A stretch of DNA of 64,000 nt, from positions 62,001-126,000 of the forward strand of contig NW_026647338.1 in assembly GCF_950295315.1 (NCBI RefSeq). Reading direction: 5' to 3'. Below the pieces are notes generated by a model that ran no database searches, was not told the DNA's origin, and worked only from the letters and a program-made list of their open reading frames with translations. Numbering within the stretch: the first letter of the stretch is position 1; each line of letters begins with the position of its first letter. Source of the stretch: Erinaceus europaeus (lineage: Eukaryota > Chordata > Mammalia > Eulipotyphla > Erinaceidae). The position numbers were made by a program, and so were the translations under genes. Below, piece after piece: positions 20,297-34,142 of this stretch.

Positions 20297-20495
20297 ACCA
20301 GGGCGGGACTAAGGCTCCATGGGGCAAGTGCCCTGAGGCACTGGGCTAGGAGAGTGGCGACAGTGTTTCTGGGTGTGCCCCAAGAGCATGGCCAGCCTAG
20401 CGCAGGCAGGTAGTGTCCTAAGGATGGGCCCAGACAGGAGCTGTGGGGGTCGTGTTTGCAGAAACAGGGCCTTCAGAGGATGGCAGAAAGTCCCC

Positions 20496-21225
20496 GGGGG
20501 CGGGCCTCAGAGCCCATGCCCAATGAGCCTGAGGGGAGGACCCAGTGGGTATTCATAGAGACAGCTGGCCAATCAGAGAGGAGGAACGTCACCCTCAGGG
20601 GCGTGAAGCAAGAGCTGGCCAATGAGAACAGAGGAGGAGTTGCGTGGGCGGGCCTCAGAGAGCAGCCCACCAATGAGAGCCTGGGTGCTGGCTCTGGGTG
20701 GGCGTACCCCTGGAGGTCAGCCAATCAGGGTCCAGCGGAAGTGCCTGGGGGGCGGGCCCTCGTGAGGCTGTCCAATGAGCGCCTGGGGCGGGCCTCGTGG
20801 GCGGAGCCCAGGAGGCTGGCCAATCATGGGGCAAGGGCGGTGACCTTCCTGGGCGTGCCTTAGGAACTGGCCTATCAGAGGGCGCCCCTCAGACAGCAGC
20901 CCGCCAATGGGAGCCAAGAGAAGGCTGGCTGGGGGCGTGTCCCTGGGACACCAGGCCAATCAGAGTCGAGCGGAAGTGGCTGGTGGGCGGGCCTTCCGGA
21001 GGCTGCCCAATCAGCGTGCTGCAGGGCCGTGTGGGCGGTGCTCAAGGCCGCTGGCCAATCACTGACTAGGGGCCCGGACCCTCCTGGGTGTGTCCAAGCA
21101 CACTGGCCAATGAGATTGCTGGTGGGGTTCTGGGCGTGGCCTAGGCCTCTGGCCTATCAGAGCCTGGCTGGCGCCCTGTGGGCGGGCCTTCTGAAGGAAT
21201 CCCGCCAATGGGAGCTCAGAGCTGG
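20496..21225 (+). promoter_or_regulatory. CCAAT/GC-box block, unit 3
   Basis: Same series, with the CAAG allele of units 1 and 6. It has CTCGTGAGG (shared with units 4 to 6) and private CpG losses at GAGGACCCAG and CTGGGTGTGTCC. Confidence 0.75.
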
Positions 21226-21235
21226 CCTTAAAAGG
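21226..21235 (+). promoter_or_regulatory. CArG box / TATA-like element, unit 3
   Basis: CCTTAAAAGG, unchanged. Confidence 0.6.
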
Positions 21236-21347
21236 CTGGGCGTGCTTCCAGGAAATGCGAAGCAGGGTTCAGCCCAGGGCCCTGCCTTGCAGAAGCTGTC
21301 CAGTGCGCATGTGTATAACTCCGTTTGTGCCTGTGCCTCTGTGGATT

Positions 21348-21392
21348 TGTGTGTGTGTGTGTGTGTGTCTGAGGGAGGGAGAGAGAGAGAGA
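21348..21392. repeat. GT/GA microsatellite 2, unit 3
   Basis: Short GT class followed by the same GA run. Confidence 0.95.
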
Positions 21393-21814
21393 ACAACAGA
21401 ATCACTGTGGCACAGGTGATTTTGTGCAAAACACTTGGCACATTCTGATTTACAGCTCAATATTGACACCAGGGCAGCTCTCCTTGGCCCTTGGTCACTT
21501 TTCTTCTTTTCAGATGTAAAGACACTGAAGAGGGAGAGGTTTTTGCCCTGAGGCTTGCACTGGGAACTAGCAGCTGCCCTGTTTGTGTTGCCAGACTAGG
21601 AAACCTGTGGTGCCTGTCCATGTGGAGAGTCTCCTGGATGAGTTCCTTCTCGAGCCTTTTTCGCTCGGTCCCGTTGGAGCTGCATATAGCTAATGATTTG
21701 GAGATTTTATTCCTTTGGACAATTCTTTTCCTGATGCAAAGTTTCTCTCCAGATTTTAGCAATCAATTGTGTGAATGTCACATCGAATTCATTGTAGAAA
21801 ATGACTACATCAGT

Positions 21815-21874
21815 GTCTCTCTCTCTCTTTCTCTCTCTCTCTCTCACTCTCTCTCTCTCTATATATATATATAT
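21815..21874. repeat. CT/TA microsatellite, unit 3
   Basis: The CT run is interrupted by CACT, a marker shared with unit 6. The TA run is short. Confidence 0.95.
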
Positions 21875-23874
21875 GTAGGTAACATGTAGAGGTCTGAAAA
21901 TATTTTTTAGCTAGAGACCTGCACAGCTCTGGATTAGGGTAGCAATGTGGATACACCTGGCCCTTCTGAGCCACAGTCATGAGAGACATCTCACAGAGCC
22001 ATATCGTATATCACTCTACAAATCTCTCTCAGCACAAACTACCACTGCCAAATCATCTACTTCCCTCTTGCTCTTTTTGTCCACCAAGTCTTATCCCAAA
22101 ACTGTAAATCAAAGAAGAAATAGACATAGTGCAGTTCCCTGCACACAGGACAGGCTGAGGCTGGACCAGGGAGATGCAATACGCCAGCCTGCATCTTGGC
22201 TGGGGCATCACTATGACTACTTCGAATTTGGAGAGGCGAGGGCAGTTTGGGAGAGTGGGCTGCCGGCCAAGGGTTGCTTCTCAGAGTGGCTAAGACCTAG
22301 ATGTTCTAAGTGTTACCTTTCCTCACAAACATAAAATAGCAATGCCACTTGTAAGAAGTATGCATGGGCATGGAGAGTTTGTCTTCAGTGCTCTGGCACT
22401 GATCAACACAGGGCCAGAATTTCAGTCCTTGTCTGTCTCTGTCATTCTGTCTCTCTGACTGTCTCTACGTGCCTTCTTCACTGGGCCCTTACTGGAAGTC
22501 AGTGCATGCATCGTGAACTCAGCCTTCCTGGTGTTGAAATTTTCCTTTCTTTGCCCTTTGGATTATTTAGTCTCCTGCACATGGTGTAGTACAAGGGGAA
22601 CTGGGGAGACAGCGTTGCTGCTGCAGGTTCCAGGCATATGTCCATCTCTAGCTGAAGCTGTCCAGGCCCTCTGTGCTTGACTGCCATTCTCCAGGGCCCT
22701 GAGACTGGCACTCAGCCTCAATGCAACCCTCCTCACCTTCCTGCACAGCATCCTTGTCCTTATTCCATGAGAGCCCCGGTCAAGGGAAGTGAAACTCGAT
22801 CCCCCTGGCACACACACTGTGCTTTCCCTCTATTAAGCCAAATGGAAAGGATCTGTGGTACTGATGGCCACACCAGTGTCCAGATTTCCCATGCAAAACG
22901 GAAGCTTCCAGTGTTCAGAAAGAGGGTGTTTTGATGGCTGTGAAATGTCTTTTCCAAGTGCCTCATGGTGTTTCAAATCCCTTTGAAACCTGAAGTTCTT
23001 TCTTGTATCTAGGGAATATTTTCACCACTGGCCAGAAGGGCCGCCCAACTAGGAGCACAGCTATCCAGGGGTCAGGAGGTCTTCCAGCCTGCTAGCTCCT
23101 GGAGGGATTCCTGAGTATGTCCTCAGGGCCCAAGTGTAAAAGGTGTTTCCAATTGCCTTGATTAGCAGCAGCCAGGCCCTCAGGTGAGGGGCGGGGCTGT
23201 GATCTTGACTGGAAGCCCCTAATTTGGCCAATGGAGGCATCCATCTTTCTTTGTCTGTCCATAGCAAGGGCCCGGGGAGTTTGTGCTTCCTGCAAGCAGA
23301 GCGACATTGTATGGGACACTCATGCAAGCCTACTTCTGGGAATCTCTCTGAGTGTGATGTGTGGACACCAGGACACCATGATCAGGGATGTGAGGCCACA
23401 GGAGCAATTGCCTTAGCCGGACCCAAAGGGTAGGTGTAAGGGGCCGGGTTCATCCACTATTGTTTGGTTCAACACACTTCCCATCTATGTGGAAACACAG
23501 CCCTTTCTGGGTACTTTCTGGGCTTGTAATCTGCTGCCCTGAGCAGTGGACTGAGAGCCTGGAGGCTGAGTAGGCAGCCAAACGTGACTGGACAGGCTCA
23601 AGCCCCTGAATTCTGAGGGGTGCCCCAGCTTCCCCCATTGGCAGTGTTTGGATCATAGTGAGGCATGGCATTGATTCGGAACTCAGGAGAGTGAGACATG
23701 AGAGTCCCTTTGCATATGCATTCTTGCTTAGCCACAATCTGGGCTAGCTGGCTTGCCCTGACCAGATAGGTTCTCTGTACATAAGTTGCAGGAGAGGCTG
23801 GCTCCCTTGCCACCCATGCTCTGAGACTACTACAGGTGATCTCTGAGCACACACAGACACACACAAACAGACAG

Positions 23875-23901
23875 ACACACACACACACACACACACACAC
23901 A
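23875..23901. repeat. CA microsatellite, unit 3 (27 nt)
   Basis: Long class, identical in length to unit 6. Confidence 0.95.
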
Positions 23902-23926
23902 TTACTGTCAGGTTGGTAGTAGAGCC

Positions 23927-26901
23927 TATGGTGAAGGCTGAGGCTGTCTGGGGTCTGTGGGCATGAGAGCTGCTGCCTTACAATCTCTACAAGCCAGGTT
24001 TGAACCTGTCATCAATGAACACAGTGTAGGAGGTTTTTGAATTCTGGTCTCTTTCCAACTCATCTATTTCTCTTCTCGCCTTCTCTATCTCTAACTCTCA
24101 CATGCTCTCACACACTCTGTCTTCACTCATTAATATTTTACTTAGATTCTTATTTTACTGACAGGCCCAGATAGACAAAGAGAGTTACCAGAGCACTGCT
24201 GAGCTCTGGCTTGTTGTGTTGGCGATTTCACCTAGGCTACTGGAGCCTCAGTTTGTAAGTCTTTCTGACACAAGCCATATTCTGTCTCCTCATTTCCATG
24301 CCAGTATCACTCAGAGTTTATAATAAAGATATACATACATGTATATATGTACATATAGATTTATATATCTGTCGTTTTTAGAATGTTCGACCTATGTATT
24401 TGACCTTCTTTCAGAATTACCACATTTATAACATCCTAGTTTTTCTGAAATAATTGGCCATATAGTTGGAGCAGGATTCAATACAATTATAAATAATAGA
24501 ACCTTCCAGTAGCATTTCTAATCGTGTTTCTATTAGCATCCTTATTGTAATTATCATGGCCCAGATCTTCCCTCCTTTTTCTAGTGTAAGCTTCAATACG
24601 TATGTGTTTGTTTTCTTTCTCCGGAAATCTTAATGTCCCTGGACCCTGAAGTGTTAGGGAATTTTTGAAGCAGCCCTCTGTTTCTCAGCAGATGGTTTCT
24701 ATGTTTCTGCTGTCATCAGGTCTTCTTGTGGTTTTTGTCTTTATTTATTTTTATTGTTTCAAGTCCTCCTAGATCATCCCCATTTATTTGCATATTTATT
24801 TATTTAGTCAGGTATCACATGTGGCATCATTTCTTCTGCTTGAGAGATTTTCTCTTATAACTGAAGGGAACTTTTGATGCACAATACATTTCCTGGGGCA
24901 AATACTACACACATATGGTGAAGGCTTGGGTTGTCTGGGGTCTGTGGGCATTAGAGCTGCTGCGTGACAATCTCTACAACCCAGGTTTGAACCTGTCATG
25001 AATGAACACAGCCTAGGGGGTTTTTGACTTCTGGTCTATTTCAAACTCTTCTATTTCTCTTCTCGCCATCTCTGTCTCTGACTCTCACAGGCTCTCTCTC
25101 ACTCTGTCTGAACTCAGGAATATTTTACTTATATCCTTATTTTATTGACAGGCCCAGATATACAAAGAGAGTGGCCAGAGCACTGCTGAGCTCTGGCTGG
25201 TTTTGTTTGTGATTTCACCTAGGCTACTGGAGCCTCTGACTGGTAAGTCTCTCTGACTTAAGCCATATTCTGTCTCCTCATATCCATGGCAGTATCTCTC
25301 AGACTTTATAATAAAGATATACATCCATATACATATATAAATATACATATATATATCTCTGTCATTTTTAGAATTGTCAACCTATGTAATTGATCTTAAT
25401 CAAAATTCACACATTTACAACAGGTTCCTTTTTCCCTACTAATTGGCCACATAGTTGGAGCAGGATTCAATACAATTATAAATAATAGAACCTTCCAGTA
25501 GCATTTCTAATAGCATTTCTATCAGCATCCTTATTTTAATTATCATAGTACAGAACTTGCCTCCTTTCTCTAGTGTAAGCTTCAATACATATGAGTTTCT
25601 TTTCATTCTCCCGAAATCTTAATTTCCCTGGACTCTGAAGGGTCTCGGAACTTTTGAAGCAGCCCTTGATTCACAGCAGATGGTTTCTATGTTTCTGCTG
25701 TCATCAGGTCTTCTTGTGCTTTTTGTTTTTATTTTTCATTTGTTTCAAATCCTCCTAGATAACCCCCATTTACTTGCATATTTATTTATTTATTTATTTA
25801 TTTGGTTCTATATTACATGAGGGGTCCATTCTTCTGCTTGATAGATTTTTCTCTTATAATTGAAGGGAAGTTTACACTCACAATACATATCCTGTCGTAA
25901 ATACTACACACATATGGTGAAGGCTGGGGTTGTCTGGGGTCTGTGGACAGGAGACTGCTGCCTTACAATCTCGACAACCCAGGTTTGAACCTGTCATGTA
26001 TGAACACAGAGTGGGAGCTTTTGGACTTCTGGTCTCTTTCCAACTCTTCTATTTCTCTTCTTGCCTTCTCTGTCTCTGACTCTCACAGGCTCTCACTCAC
26101 TCTGTCTGCACTCATTAATATTTTACTTTTATATTATTTGACTGACAGGCCCAGATATACAAAGCGAGTCACCAGGCCCCGGCTGAGCTCTGGATTGTTT
26201 TGTTGGCGATTTCACCTAGGTTTCTGGAGCCTCAGCTTTGTAAGTCTCTCTGGCACAAGCCATACTCTGTCTCCTCATAGCCATGCCAGTATCCCTCATA
26301 GTTGATAATAAAGATACACATACATATATGTACATATACATATATATATATATCAGACATTTTTAGAATTGTTGACCTTTTTATTTGATCTGAATGCAGA
26401 ATTACCGCATTTATAATAGCCTCCTTATTCATAAATAATTGGTCACATAGTTGGAGCAGGATTCACTACAATTATAAATTATAAACTTTCCAGGAGCATT
26501 TCCAATAGCCTTTCTATCAGTATCCTTATTGTAATTATCATAGCACAGAACTTGCCTCCATTTTCTAGTGTAAGCTTCAAATCGTATGCGTTTCTTTTCA
26601 TTCTCGGAATTCGTAATTTGCCTGGACCCTGTGTGTCAGGGAATTTTTGAAGCAGCCCTCTATTTCTCAGCAGACGTTTTCTATATTTCTGCTGTCATCA
26701 GGTCTTCCTGTGGTGTTTGTTTTTATTTTTTTATTTTTTTCAAATCCTCTTAGATCATTCCCATTTATTTGCATATTTATTTATTTATTTATTTCGTCCG
26801 ATATCACATGAGGGGTCATTTCTTCTGCCTGATAGATTTTCTCTTATAATTGAAGGGAACTTTTGACACACAATACATTTCCTTTTGCAGATACTACACA
26901 C
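23927..26901 (+). repeat. Sub-repeat block A-B-C before the unit 4 core
   Basis: A 23927-24913, B 24914-25912, C 25913-26901. Allele set shared only with the block at 47280. Confidence 0.9.
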
Positions 26902-27513
26902 TACTACAACTGCTACTGCACTGTTTTTGACAGTGACATCCAATGCACAATGGATTAGTATTGCATGGCTCTAGAGAATGTTCACGATTTAACCTACAAT
27001 GTTTTTAACCTCACAAATATTTATTCTGTTCTTTCTTGGGGGATGAATGGTTTACAGTCAACAGTTCCATATAATAGTGGGCACGGGGGGGTAATTTTTC
27101 CCACTACCCCTGTATTTCTGTACATCCTTTGTAACTTTCTTATTGAGGAGAAGCAAACAGTCATAAATTGAGAGAGCAGGGCCCAAGCAGGAAGAGAGAC
27201 AGAGAGACATCTGCAGCTCTGATTTGTCACTAGCCCAGCTTTTCCCTAGCTGGGTAAGTGTGACCAGGGGCTCAAAACAGGGTCCTGGGATTCCACATAG
27301 TTCCCTGGCAGCTCCACCAGCTGTTCCTCCAACCCATGCTCCCTTCGTTGTCCATGTAACTATCGATCTGCTCTAGGCATTTCTCACCTTCATATGCCAG
27401 AAACTTAACACTTCTCCCTTCCACCCATGAAACTTTGACCTTTTGCTAGGGTGCAAAACAGCAACTCCAATTCAAGTTATTTTCGGGACAAGTGTGTACG
27501 TATCTGTGGAAAG

Positions 27514-27533
27514 GTGTGTGTGTGTGTGTGTGT
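27514..27533. repeat. GT microsatellite 1, unit 4
   Basis: Pure (GT)10 tract. The preceding bases read GTATCTGTGG, shared with unit 6. Confidence 0.95.
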
Positions 27534-27810
27534 AAGTGTGCATAAGTGTGTTTCAGTTAAGATTACCGCTGTTGTTTCTTTATTCCTGACACAGGGACTT
27601 AGGAACTGGGTTGTGTTATGACAAAGGAAGTTTCCACTGCACAAGTGGTTTTTCAAGTATGAATTGGCACATTGGATTGTGGACTCTGTTGTGCATTCTC
27701 CCAGGTGGTCCTCAGATGGGTTCTTTCCTTTGCTATTCCCATGCTGTGTGTAATTTTCTGGGTAGACTCAAAGAGGAGTGGCATGGGGAGCTCAGCTGCA
27801 TTCTGCTGTA

Positions 27811-27828
27811 TGTCCACAAGGTGGCGGC
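27811..27828 (+). promoter_or_regulatory. CTCF motif 1, unit 4
   Basis: Identical core, forward orientation. Confidence 0.8.
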
Positions 27829-28057
27829 AAAGACCATAGTTGAGTGTAGTGATTCTGTGGAATGAGGAGAACTCTAGGAATTGTGGCCCGTGGACAGCAG
27901 GGTTGAAATTGACGTAGAGTGCCCTAGACATCTGTTCTTTCCTGTGGGGTGGGGGGATCCCCCATTTGGCTTTGCAAGTGGAAGGGGTTTCTCTCTTTGC
28001 CTGGGATGACTCTACTGGGAGCTTGTGAATCCCTGTGCTCAGCTGCATTCTGCTGGG

Positions 28058-28075
28058 TGTCCACAAGAGGGCAGC
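28058..28075 (+). promoter_or_regulatory. CTCF motif 2, unit 4
   Basis: Identical core, 247 bp from motif 1. Confidence 0.82.
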
Positions 28076-28274
28076 ACCAGGGCGGGACTAAGGCTCCATG
28101 GGGCAAGTGCCCTGAGGCACTGGGCTAGGAGAGTGGCGACAGTGTTTCTGGGTGTGCCCCAAGAGCATGGCCAGCCTAGCGCAGGCAGGTAGTGTCCTAA
28201 GGATGGGCCCAGACAGGAGCTGTGGGGGTCGTGTTTGCAGAAACAGGGCCTTCAGAGGATGGCAGAAAGTCCCC

Positions 28275-29005
28275 GGGGGCGGGCCTCAGAGCCCGTGCCC
28301 AATGAGCCTGAGGGGAGGGCCCAGTGGGTATTCATAGAGACAGCTGGCCAATCAGAGAGGAGGAACGTCACCCTCAGGGGCGTGAAGCAAGAGCTGGCCA
28401 ATGAGAACAGAGGAGGAGTTGCGTGGGCGGGCCTCAGAGAGCAGCCCACCAATGAGAGCCTGGGTGCTGGCTCTGGGTGGGCGTACCCCTGGAGGTCAGC
28501 CAATCAGGGTCCAGCGGAAGTGCCTGGGGGGCGGGCCCTCGTGAGGCTGTCCAATGAGCGCCTGGGGCGGGCCTCGTGGGCGGAGCCCAGGAGGCTGGCC
28601 AATCATGGGGTTAAGGGCGGTGACCTTCCTGGGCGTGCCTTAGGAACTGGCCTATGAGAGGGTGCCCCTCAGACAGCAGCCCGCCAATGGGAGCCAAGAG
28701 AAGGCTGGCTGGGGGCGTGTCCCTGGGACACCAGGCCAATCAGAGTCGAGCGGAAGTGGCTGGTGGGCGGGCCTTCCGGAGGCTGCCCAATCAGCGTGCT
28801 GCAGGGCCGTGTGGGCGGTGCTCAAGGCCGCTGGCCAATCACTGACTAGGGGCCCGGACCCTCCTGGGCGTGTCCAAGCACACTGGCCAATGAGATTGCT
28901 GGTGGGGTTCTGGGCGTGGCCTAGGCCTCTGGCCTATCAGAGCCTGGCTGGCGCCCTGTGGGCGGGCCTTCTGAAGGAATCCCGCCAATGGGAGCTCAGA
29001 GCTGG
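28275..29005 (+). promoter_or_regulatory. CCAAT/GC-box block, unit 4
   Basis: Same series with the TTAAG allele. The CCCGTGCCCAATG start is shared with units 1, 2 and 7. Confidence 0.75.
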
Positions 29006-29015
29006 CCTTAAAAGG
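29006..29015 (+). promoter_or_regulatory. CArG box / TATA-like element, unit 4
   Basis: CCTTAAAAGG, unchanged. Confidence 0.6.
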
Positions 29016-29127
29016 CTGGGCGTGCTTCCAGGAAATGCGAAGCAGGGTTCAGCCCAGGGCCCTGCCTTGCAGAAGCTGTCCAGTGCGCATGTGTATAACT
29101 CCGTTTGTGCCTGTGCCTCTGTGGATT

Positions 29128-29172
29128 TGTGTGTGTGTGTGTGTGTGTCTGAGGGAGGGAGAGAGAGAGAGA
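29128..29172. repeat. GT/GA microsatellite 2, unit 4
   Basis: Short GT class followed by the same GA run. Confidence 0.95.
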
Positions 29173-29594
29173 ACAACAGAATCACTGTGGCACAGGTGAT
29201 TTTGTGCAAAACACTTGGCACATTCTGATTTACAGCTCAATGTTGACACCAGGGCAGCTCTCCTTGGCCCTTGGTCACTTTTCTTCTTTTCAGATGTAAA
29301 GACACTGAAGAGGGAGAGGTTTTTGCCCTGAGGCTTGCACTGGGAACTAGCAGCTGCCCTGTTTGTGTTGCCAGACTAGGAAACCTGTGGTGCCTGTCCA
29401 TGTGGAGAGTCTCCTGGATGAGTTCCTTCTCGAGCCTTTTTCGCTCAGTCCCGTTGGAGCTGCATATAGCTAATGATTTGGAGATTTTATTGCTTTGGAC
29501 AATTCTTTTCCTGATGCAAAGTTTCTCTCCAGGTTTTAGCAATCAATTGTGTGAATGTCACATCGAATCCATTGTAGAAAATGACTACATCAGT

Positions 29595-29595
29595 G

Positions 29596-29668
<73 letters not shown>
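29595..29668. repeat. CT/TA microsatellite, unit 4
   Basis: Long CT run and the longest TA run of the set. Confidence 0.95.
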
Positions 29669-29671
<3 letters not shown>

Positions 29672-31669
29672 GGTAACATGTAGAGGTCTGAAAATATTTT
29701 TTAGCTAGAGACCTGCACAGCTCTGGATTAGGGTAGCAATGTGGATACACCTGGCCCTTCTGAGCCACAGTCATGAGAGACATCTCACAGAGCCATATCG
29801 TATATCACTCTACAAATCTCTCTCAGCACGAACTACCACTGCCAAATCATCTACTTCCCTCTTGCTCTTTTTGTCCACCGAGTCTTATCCCAAAACTGTA
29901 AATCAAAGAAGAAATAGACATAGTGCAGTTCCCTGCACACAGGACAGGCTGAGGCTGGACCAGGGAGATGCAATACGCCAGCCTGCATCTTGGCTGGAGC
30001 ATCACTATGCTTACTTCGAATTTGGAGAGGCGAGGGCAGTTTTGGAGAGTGGGCTGCCGGCCAAGGGTTGCTTCTCAGAGTGGCTAAGACCTAGATGTTC
30101 TAAGTGTTACCTTTCCTCACAAACATAAAATAGCAATGCCACTTGTAAGAAGTATGCATGGGCATGGAGGGTTTGTCTTCAGTGCTCTGGCACTGATCAA
30201 CACAGGGCCAGAATTTCAGTCCTTGTCTGTCTCTGTCATTCTGTCTCTCTGACTGTCTCTACGTGCCTTCTTCACTGGGCCCTTACTGGAAGTCAGTGCA
30301 TGCATCGTGAACTCAGCCTTCCTGGTGTTGAAATTTTCCTTTCTTTGCCCTTTGGATTATTTAGTCTCCTGCACATGGTGTAGTACAGAGGGGAACTGCG
30401 GAGACAGCGTTGCTGCTGCAGGTTCCAGGCATATGTCCATCTCCAGCTGAAGCTGTCCAGGCCCTCTGTGCTTGACTGCCATTCTCCAGGGCCCTGAGAC
30501 TGACACTCAGCCTCAATGCAACCCTCCTCACCTTCCTGCACAGCATCCTTGTCCTTATTCCATGAGAGCCCCGGTCAAGGGAAGTGAAACTCGATCCCCC
30601 TGGCACACACACTGTGCTTTCCCTCTATTAAGCCAAATGGAAAGGATCTGTGGTACTGATGGCCACACCAGTGTCCAGATTTCCCATGCAAAACGGAAGC
30701 TTCCAGTGTTCAGAAAGAGGGTGTTTTGATGGCTGTGAAATGTCTTTTTCAAGTGCCTCATGGTGTTTCAAATCCCTTTGAAACCTGAAGTTCTTTCTTG
30801 TATCTAGGGAATATTTTCACCACTGGCCAGAAGGGCCGCCCAACTAGGAGCACAGCTATCCAGGGGTCAGGAGGTCTTCCAGCCTGCTAGCTCCTGGAGG
30901 GATTCCTGAGTATGTCCTCAGGGCCCAAGTGTAAAAGGTGTTTCCAATTGCCTTGATTAGCAGCAGCCAGGCCCTCAGGTGAGGGGCGGGGCTGTGATCT
31001 TGACTGGAAGCCCCTAATTTGGCCAATGGAGGCATCCATCTTTCTTTGTCTGTCCATAGCAAGGGCCCGGGGAGTTTGTGCTTCCTGCAAGCAGAGCGAC
31101 ATTGTATGGGACACTCATGCAAGCCTACTTCTGGGAATCTCTCTGAGTGTGATGTGTGGACACCAGGACACCATGATCAGGGATGTGAGGCCACAGGAGC
31201 AATTGCCTTAGCCGGACCCAAAGGGTAGGTGTAAGGGGCCGGGTTCATCCACTATTGTTTGGTTCAACACACTTCCCATCTAAGTGGAAACACAGCCCTT
31301 TCTGGGTACTTTCTGGGCTTGTAATCTGCTGCCCTGAGCAGTGGACTGAGAGCCTGGAGGCTGAGTAGGCAGCCAAACGTGACTGGACAGGCTCAAGCCC
31401 CTGAATTCTGAGGGGTGCCCCAGCTTCCCCCATTGGCAGTGTTTGGATCATAGTGAGGCATGGCATTGATTCGGAACTCAGGAGAGTGAGACATGAGAGT
31501 CCCTTTGCATATGCATTCTTGCTTAGCCACAATCTGGGCTAGCTGGCTTGCCCTGACCAGATAGGTTCTCTGTACATAAGTTGCAGGAGAGGCTGGCTCC
31601 CTTGCCACCCATGCTCTGAGACTACTACAGGTGATCTCTGAGCACACACAGACACACACAAACAGACAG

Positions 31670-31686
31670 ACACACACACACACACA
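31670..31686. repeat. CA microsatellite, unit 4 (17 nt)
   Basis: Short class. Confidence 0.95.
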
Positions 31687-31711
31687 TTACTGTCAGGTTG
31701 GTAGTAGAGCC

Positions 31712-34111
31712 TATGGTGAAGGCTGGGGCTGTCTGGGGTCTGTGGGCATGAGAGCTGCTGCCTTACAATCTCTACAAGCCAGGTTTGAACCTGTCATCAA
31801 TGAACACAGTGTAGGAGGTTTTTGAATTCTGGTCTCTTTCCAACTCATCTATTTCTCTTCTCGCCTTCTCTATCTCTAACTCTCACATGCTCTCACACAC
31901 TCTGTCTTCACTCATTAATATTTTACTTAGATTCTTATTTTACTGACAGGCCCAGATAGACAAAGAGAGTTACCAGAGCACTGCTGAGCTCTGGCTTGTT
32001 GTGTTGGCGATTTCACCTAGGCTACTGGAGCCTCAGTTTGTAAGTCTTTCTGACACAAGCCATATTCTGTCTCCTCATTTCCATGCCAGTATCACTCAGA
32101 GTTTATAATAAAGATATACATACATGTATATATATACATATAGATTTATATATCTGTCGGTTTTAGAATGTTCGTCCTATGCATTTGACCTTCTTTCAGA
32201 ATTACCACATTTATAACAGCCTAGTTTTTCTGAAATAATTGGCCATATAGTTGGAGCAGGATTCAATACAATTATAAATAATAGAACCTTCCAGTAGCAT
32301 TTCTCATCGTGTTTCTATTAGCATCCTTATTGTAATTATCATGGCCCAGATCTTCCCTCCTTTTTCTAGTGTAAGCTTCAATACATATGTGTTTGTTTTC
32401 TTTCTCCGTAAATCTTAATGTCCCTGGACCCTGAAGTGTTAGGGAATTTTTGAAGCAGCCCTCTGTTTCTCAGCAGATGGTTTCTATGTTTCTGCTGTCA
32501 TCAGGTCTTCTTGTGGTTTTTGTCTTTATTTATTTTTATTGTTTCAAGTCCTCCTAGATCATCCCCATTTATTTGCATATTTATTTATTTAGTCAGGTAT
32601 CACATGTGGCATCATTTCTTCTGCTTGAGAGATTTTCTCTTATAACTGAAGGGAACTTTTGATGCACAATACATTTCCTGGGGCAAATACTACACACATA
32701 TGGTGAAGGCTTGGGTTGTCTGGGGTCTGTGGGCATTAGAGCTACTGCGTGACAATCTCTACAACCCAGGTTTGAACCTGTCATGAATGAACACAGCCTA
32801 GGGGGTTTTTGACTTCTGGTCTATTTCCAACTCTTCTATTTCTCTTCTCGCCATCTCTGTCTCTGACTCTCACAGGCTCTCTCTCACTCTGTCTGAACTC
32901 AGGAATATTTTACTTATATCCTTATTTTATTGACAGGCCCAGATATACAAAGAGAGTGGCCAGAGCACTGCTGAGCTCTGGCTGGTTTTGTTTGTGATTT
33001 CACCTAGGCTACTGGAGCCTCTGATTGGTAAGTCTCTCTGACTTAAGCCATATTCTGTCTCCTCATATCCATGGCATTATCTCTCAGACTTTATAATAAA
33101 GATATACATCCATATACATATATAAATATACATATATATCTCTGTCATTTTTAGAATTGTCAACCTATGTAATTGATCTTAATCAGAATTCACACATTTA
33201 CAACAGGTTCCTTTTTCCCTACTAATTGGCCACATAGTTGGAGCAGGATTCAATACAATTATAAATAATAGAACCTTCCAGTAGCATTTCTAATAGCATT
33301 TCTATCAGCATCCTTATTTTAATTATCATAGTACAGAACTTGCCTCCTTTCTCTAGTGTAAGCTTCAATACATATGAGTTTCTTTTCATTCTCCCGAAAT
33401 CTTAATTTCCCTGGACTCTGAAGGGTCTCGGAACTTTTGAAGCAGCCCTTGATTCTCAGCAGATGGTTTCTATGTTTCTGCTGTCATCAGGTCTTCTTGT
33501 GCTTTTTGTTTTTATTTTTCATTTGTTTCAAATCCTCCTAGATAACCCCCATTTACTTGCATATTTATTTATTTATTTATTTATTTGGTTCTATATTACA
33601 TGAGGGGTCCATTCTTCTGCTTGATAGATTTTTCTCTTATAATTGAAGGGAAGTTTACACTCACAATACATATTCTGTCGTAAATACTACACACATATGG
33701 TGAAGGCTGGGGTTGTCTGGGGTCTGTGGACAGGAGACTGCTGCCTTACAATCTCGACAACCCAGGTTTGAACCTGTCATGTATGAACACAGAGTGGGAG
33801 CTTTTGGACTTCTGGTCTCTTTCCAACTCTTCTATTTCTCTTCTTGCCTTCTCTGTCTCTGACTCTCACAGGCTCTCACTCACTCTGTCTGCACTCATTA
33901 ATATTTTACTTTTATATTATTTGACTGACAGGCCCAGATATACAAAGCGAGTCACCAGGGCCCGGCTGAGCTCTGGATTGTTTTGTTGGCGATTTCACCT
34001 AGGTTTCTGGAGCCTCAGCTTTGTAAGTCTCTCTGGCACAAGCCATACTCTGTCTCCTCATAGCCATGTCAGTATCCCTCATAGTTGATAATAAAGATAC
34101 ACATACATATA

Positions 34112-34142
<31 letters not shown>

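Larger units (their letters stand above)
16291..24070 (+). repeat. Macrosatellite unit 3 (7780 bp)
   Basis: Complete unit. It carries the CGGTTTTAG...GTCCTATGC variant in sub-repeat A, shared with units 5, 6, 8 and 9. Its 3' half has the allele set shared with unit 6: CAAG in the CCAAT block, CCAGATTTTAG near 21750, one base missing near 22595, and a 27-nt CA tract. Unit 6 repeats its 3' half at an offset of 23353 bases. Confidence 0.97.
24071..31855 (+). repeat. Macrosatellite unit 4 (7785 bp)
   Basis: Complete unit. Sub-repeats A to C carry an allele set found elsewhere only in unit 7: TATTTCAAACTC near 25040, GACTGGTAAG near 25238, CACGATTTAACC near 26983, and a short TA tract near 26340. 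The 3' half has the TTAAG allele and the short CA tract. Confidence 0.97.
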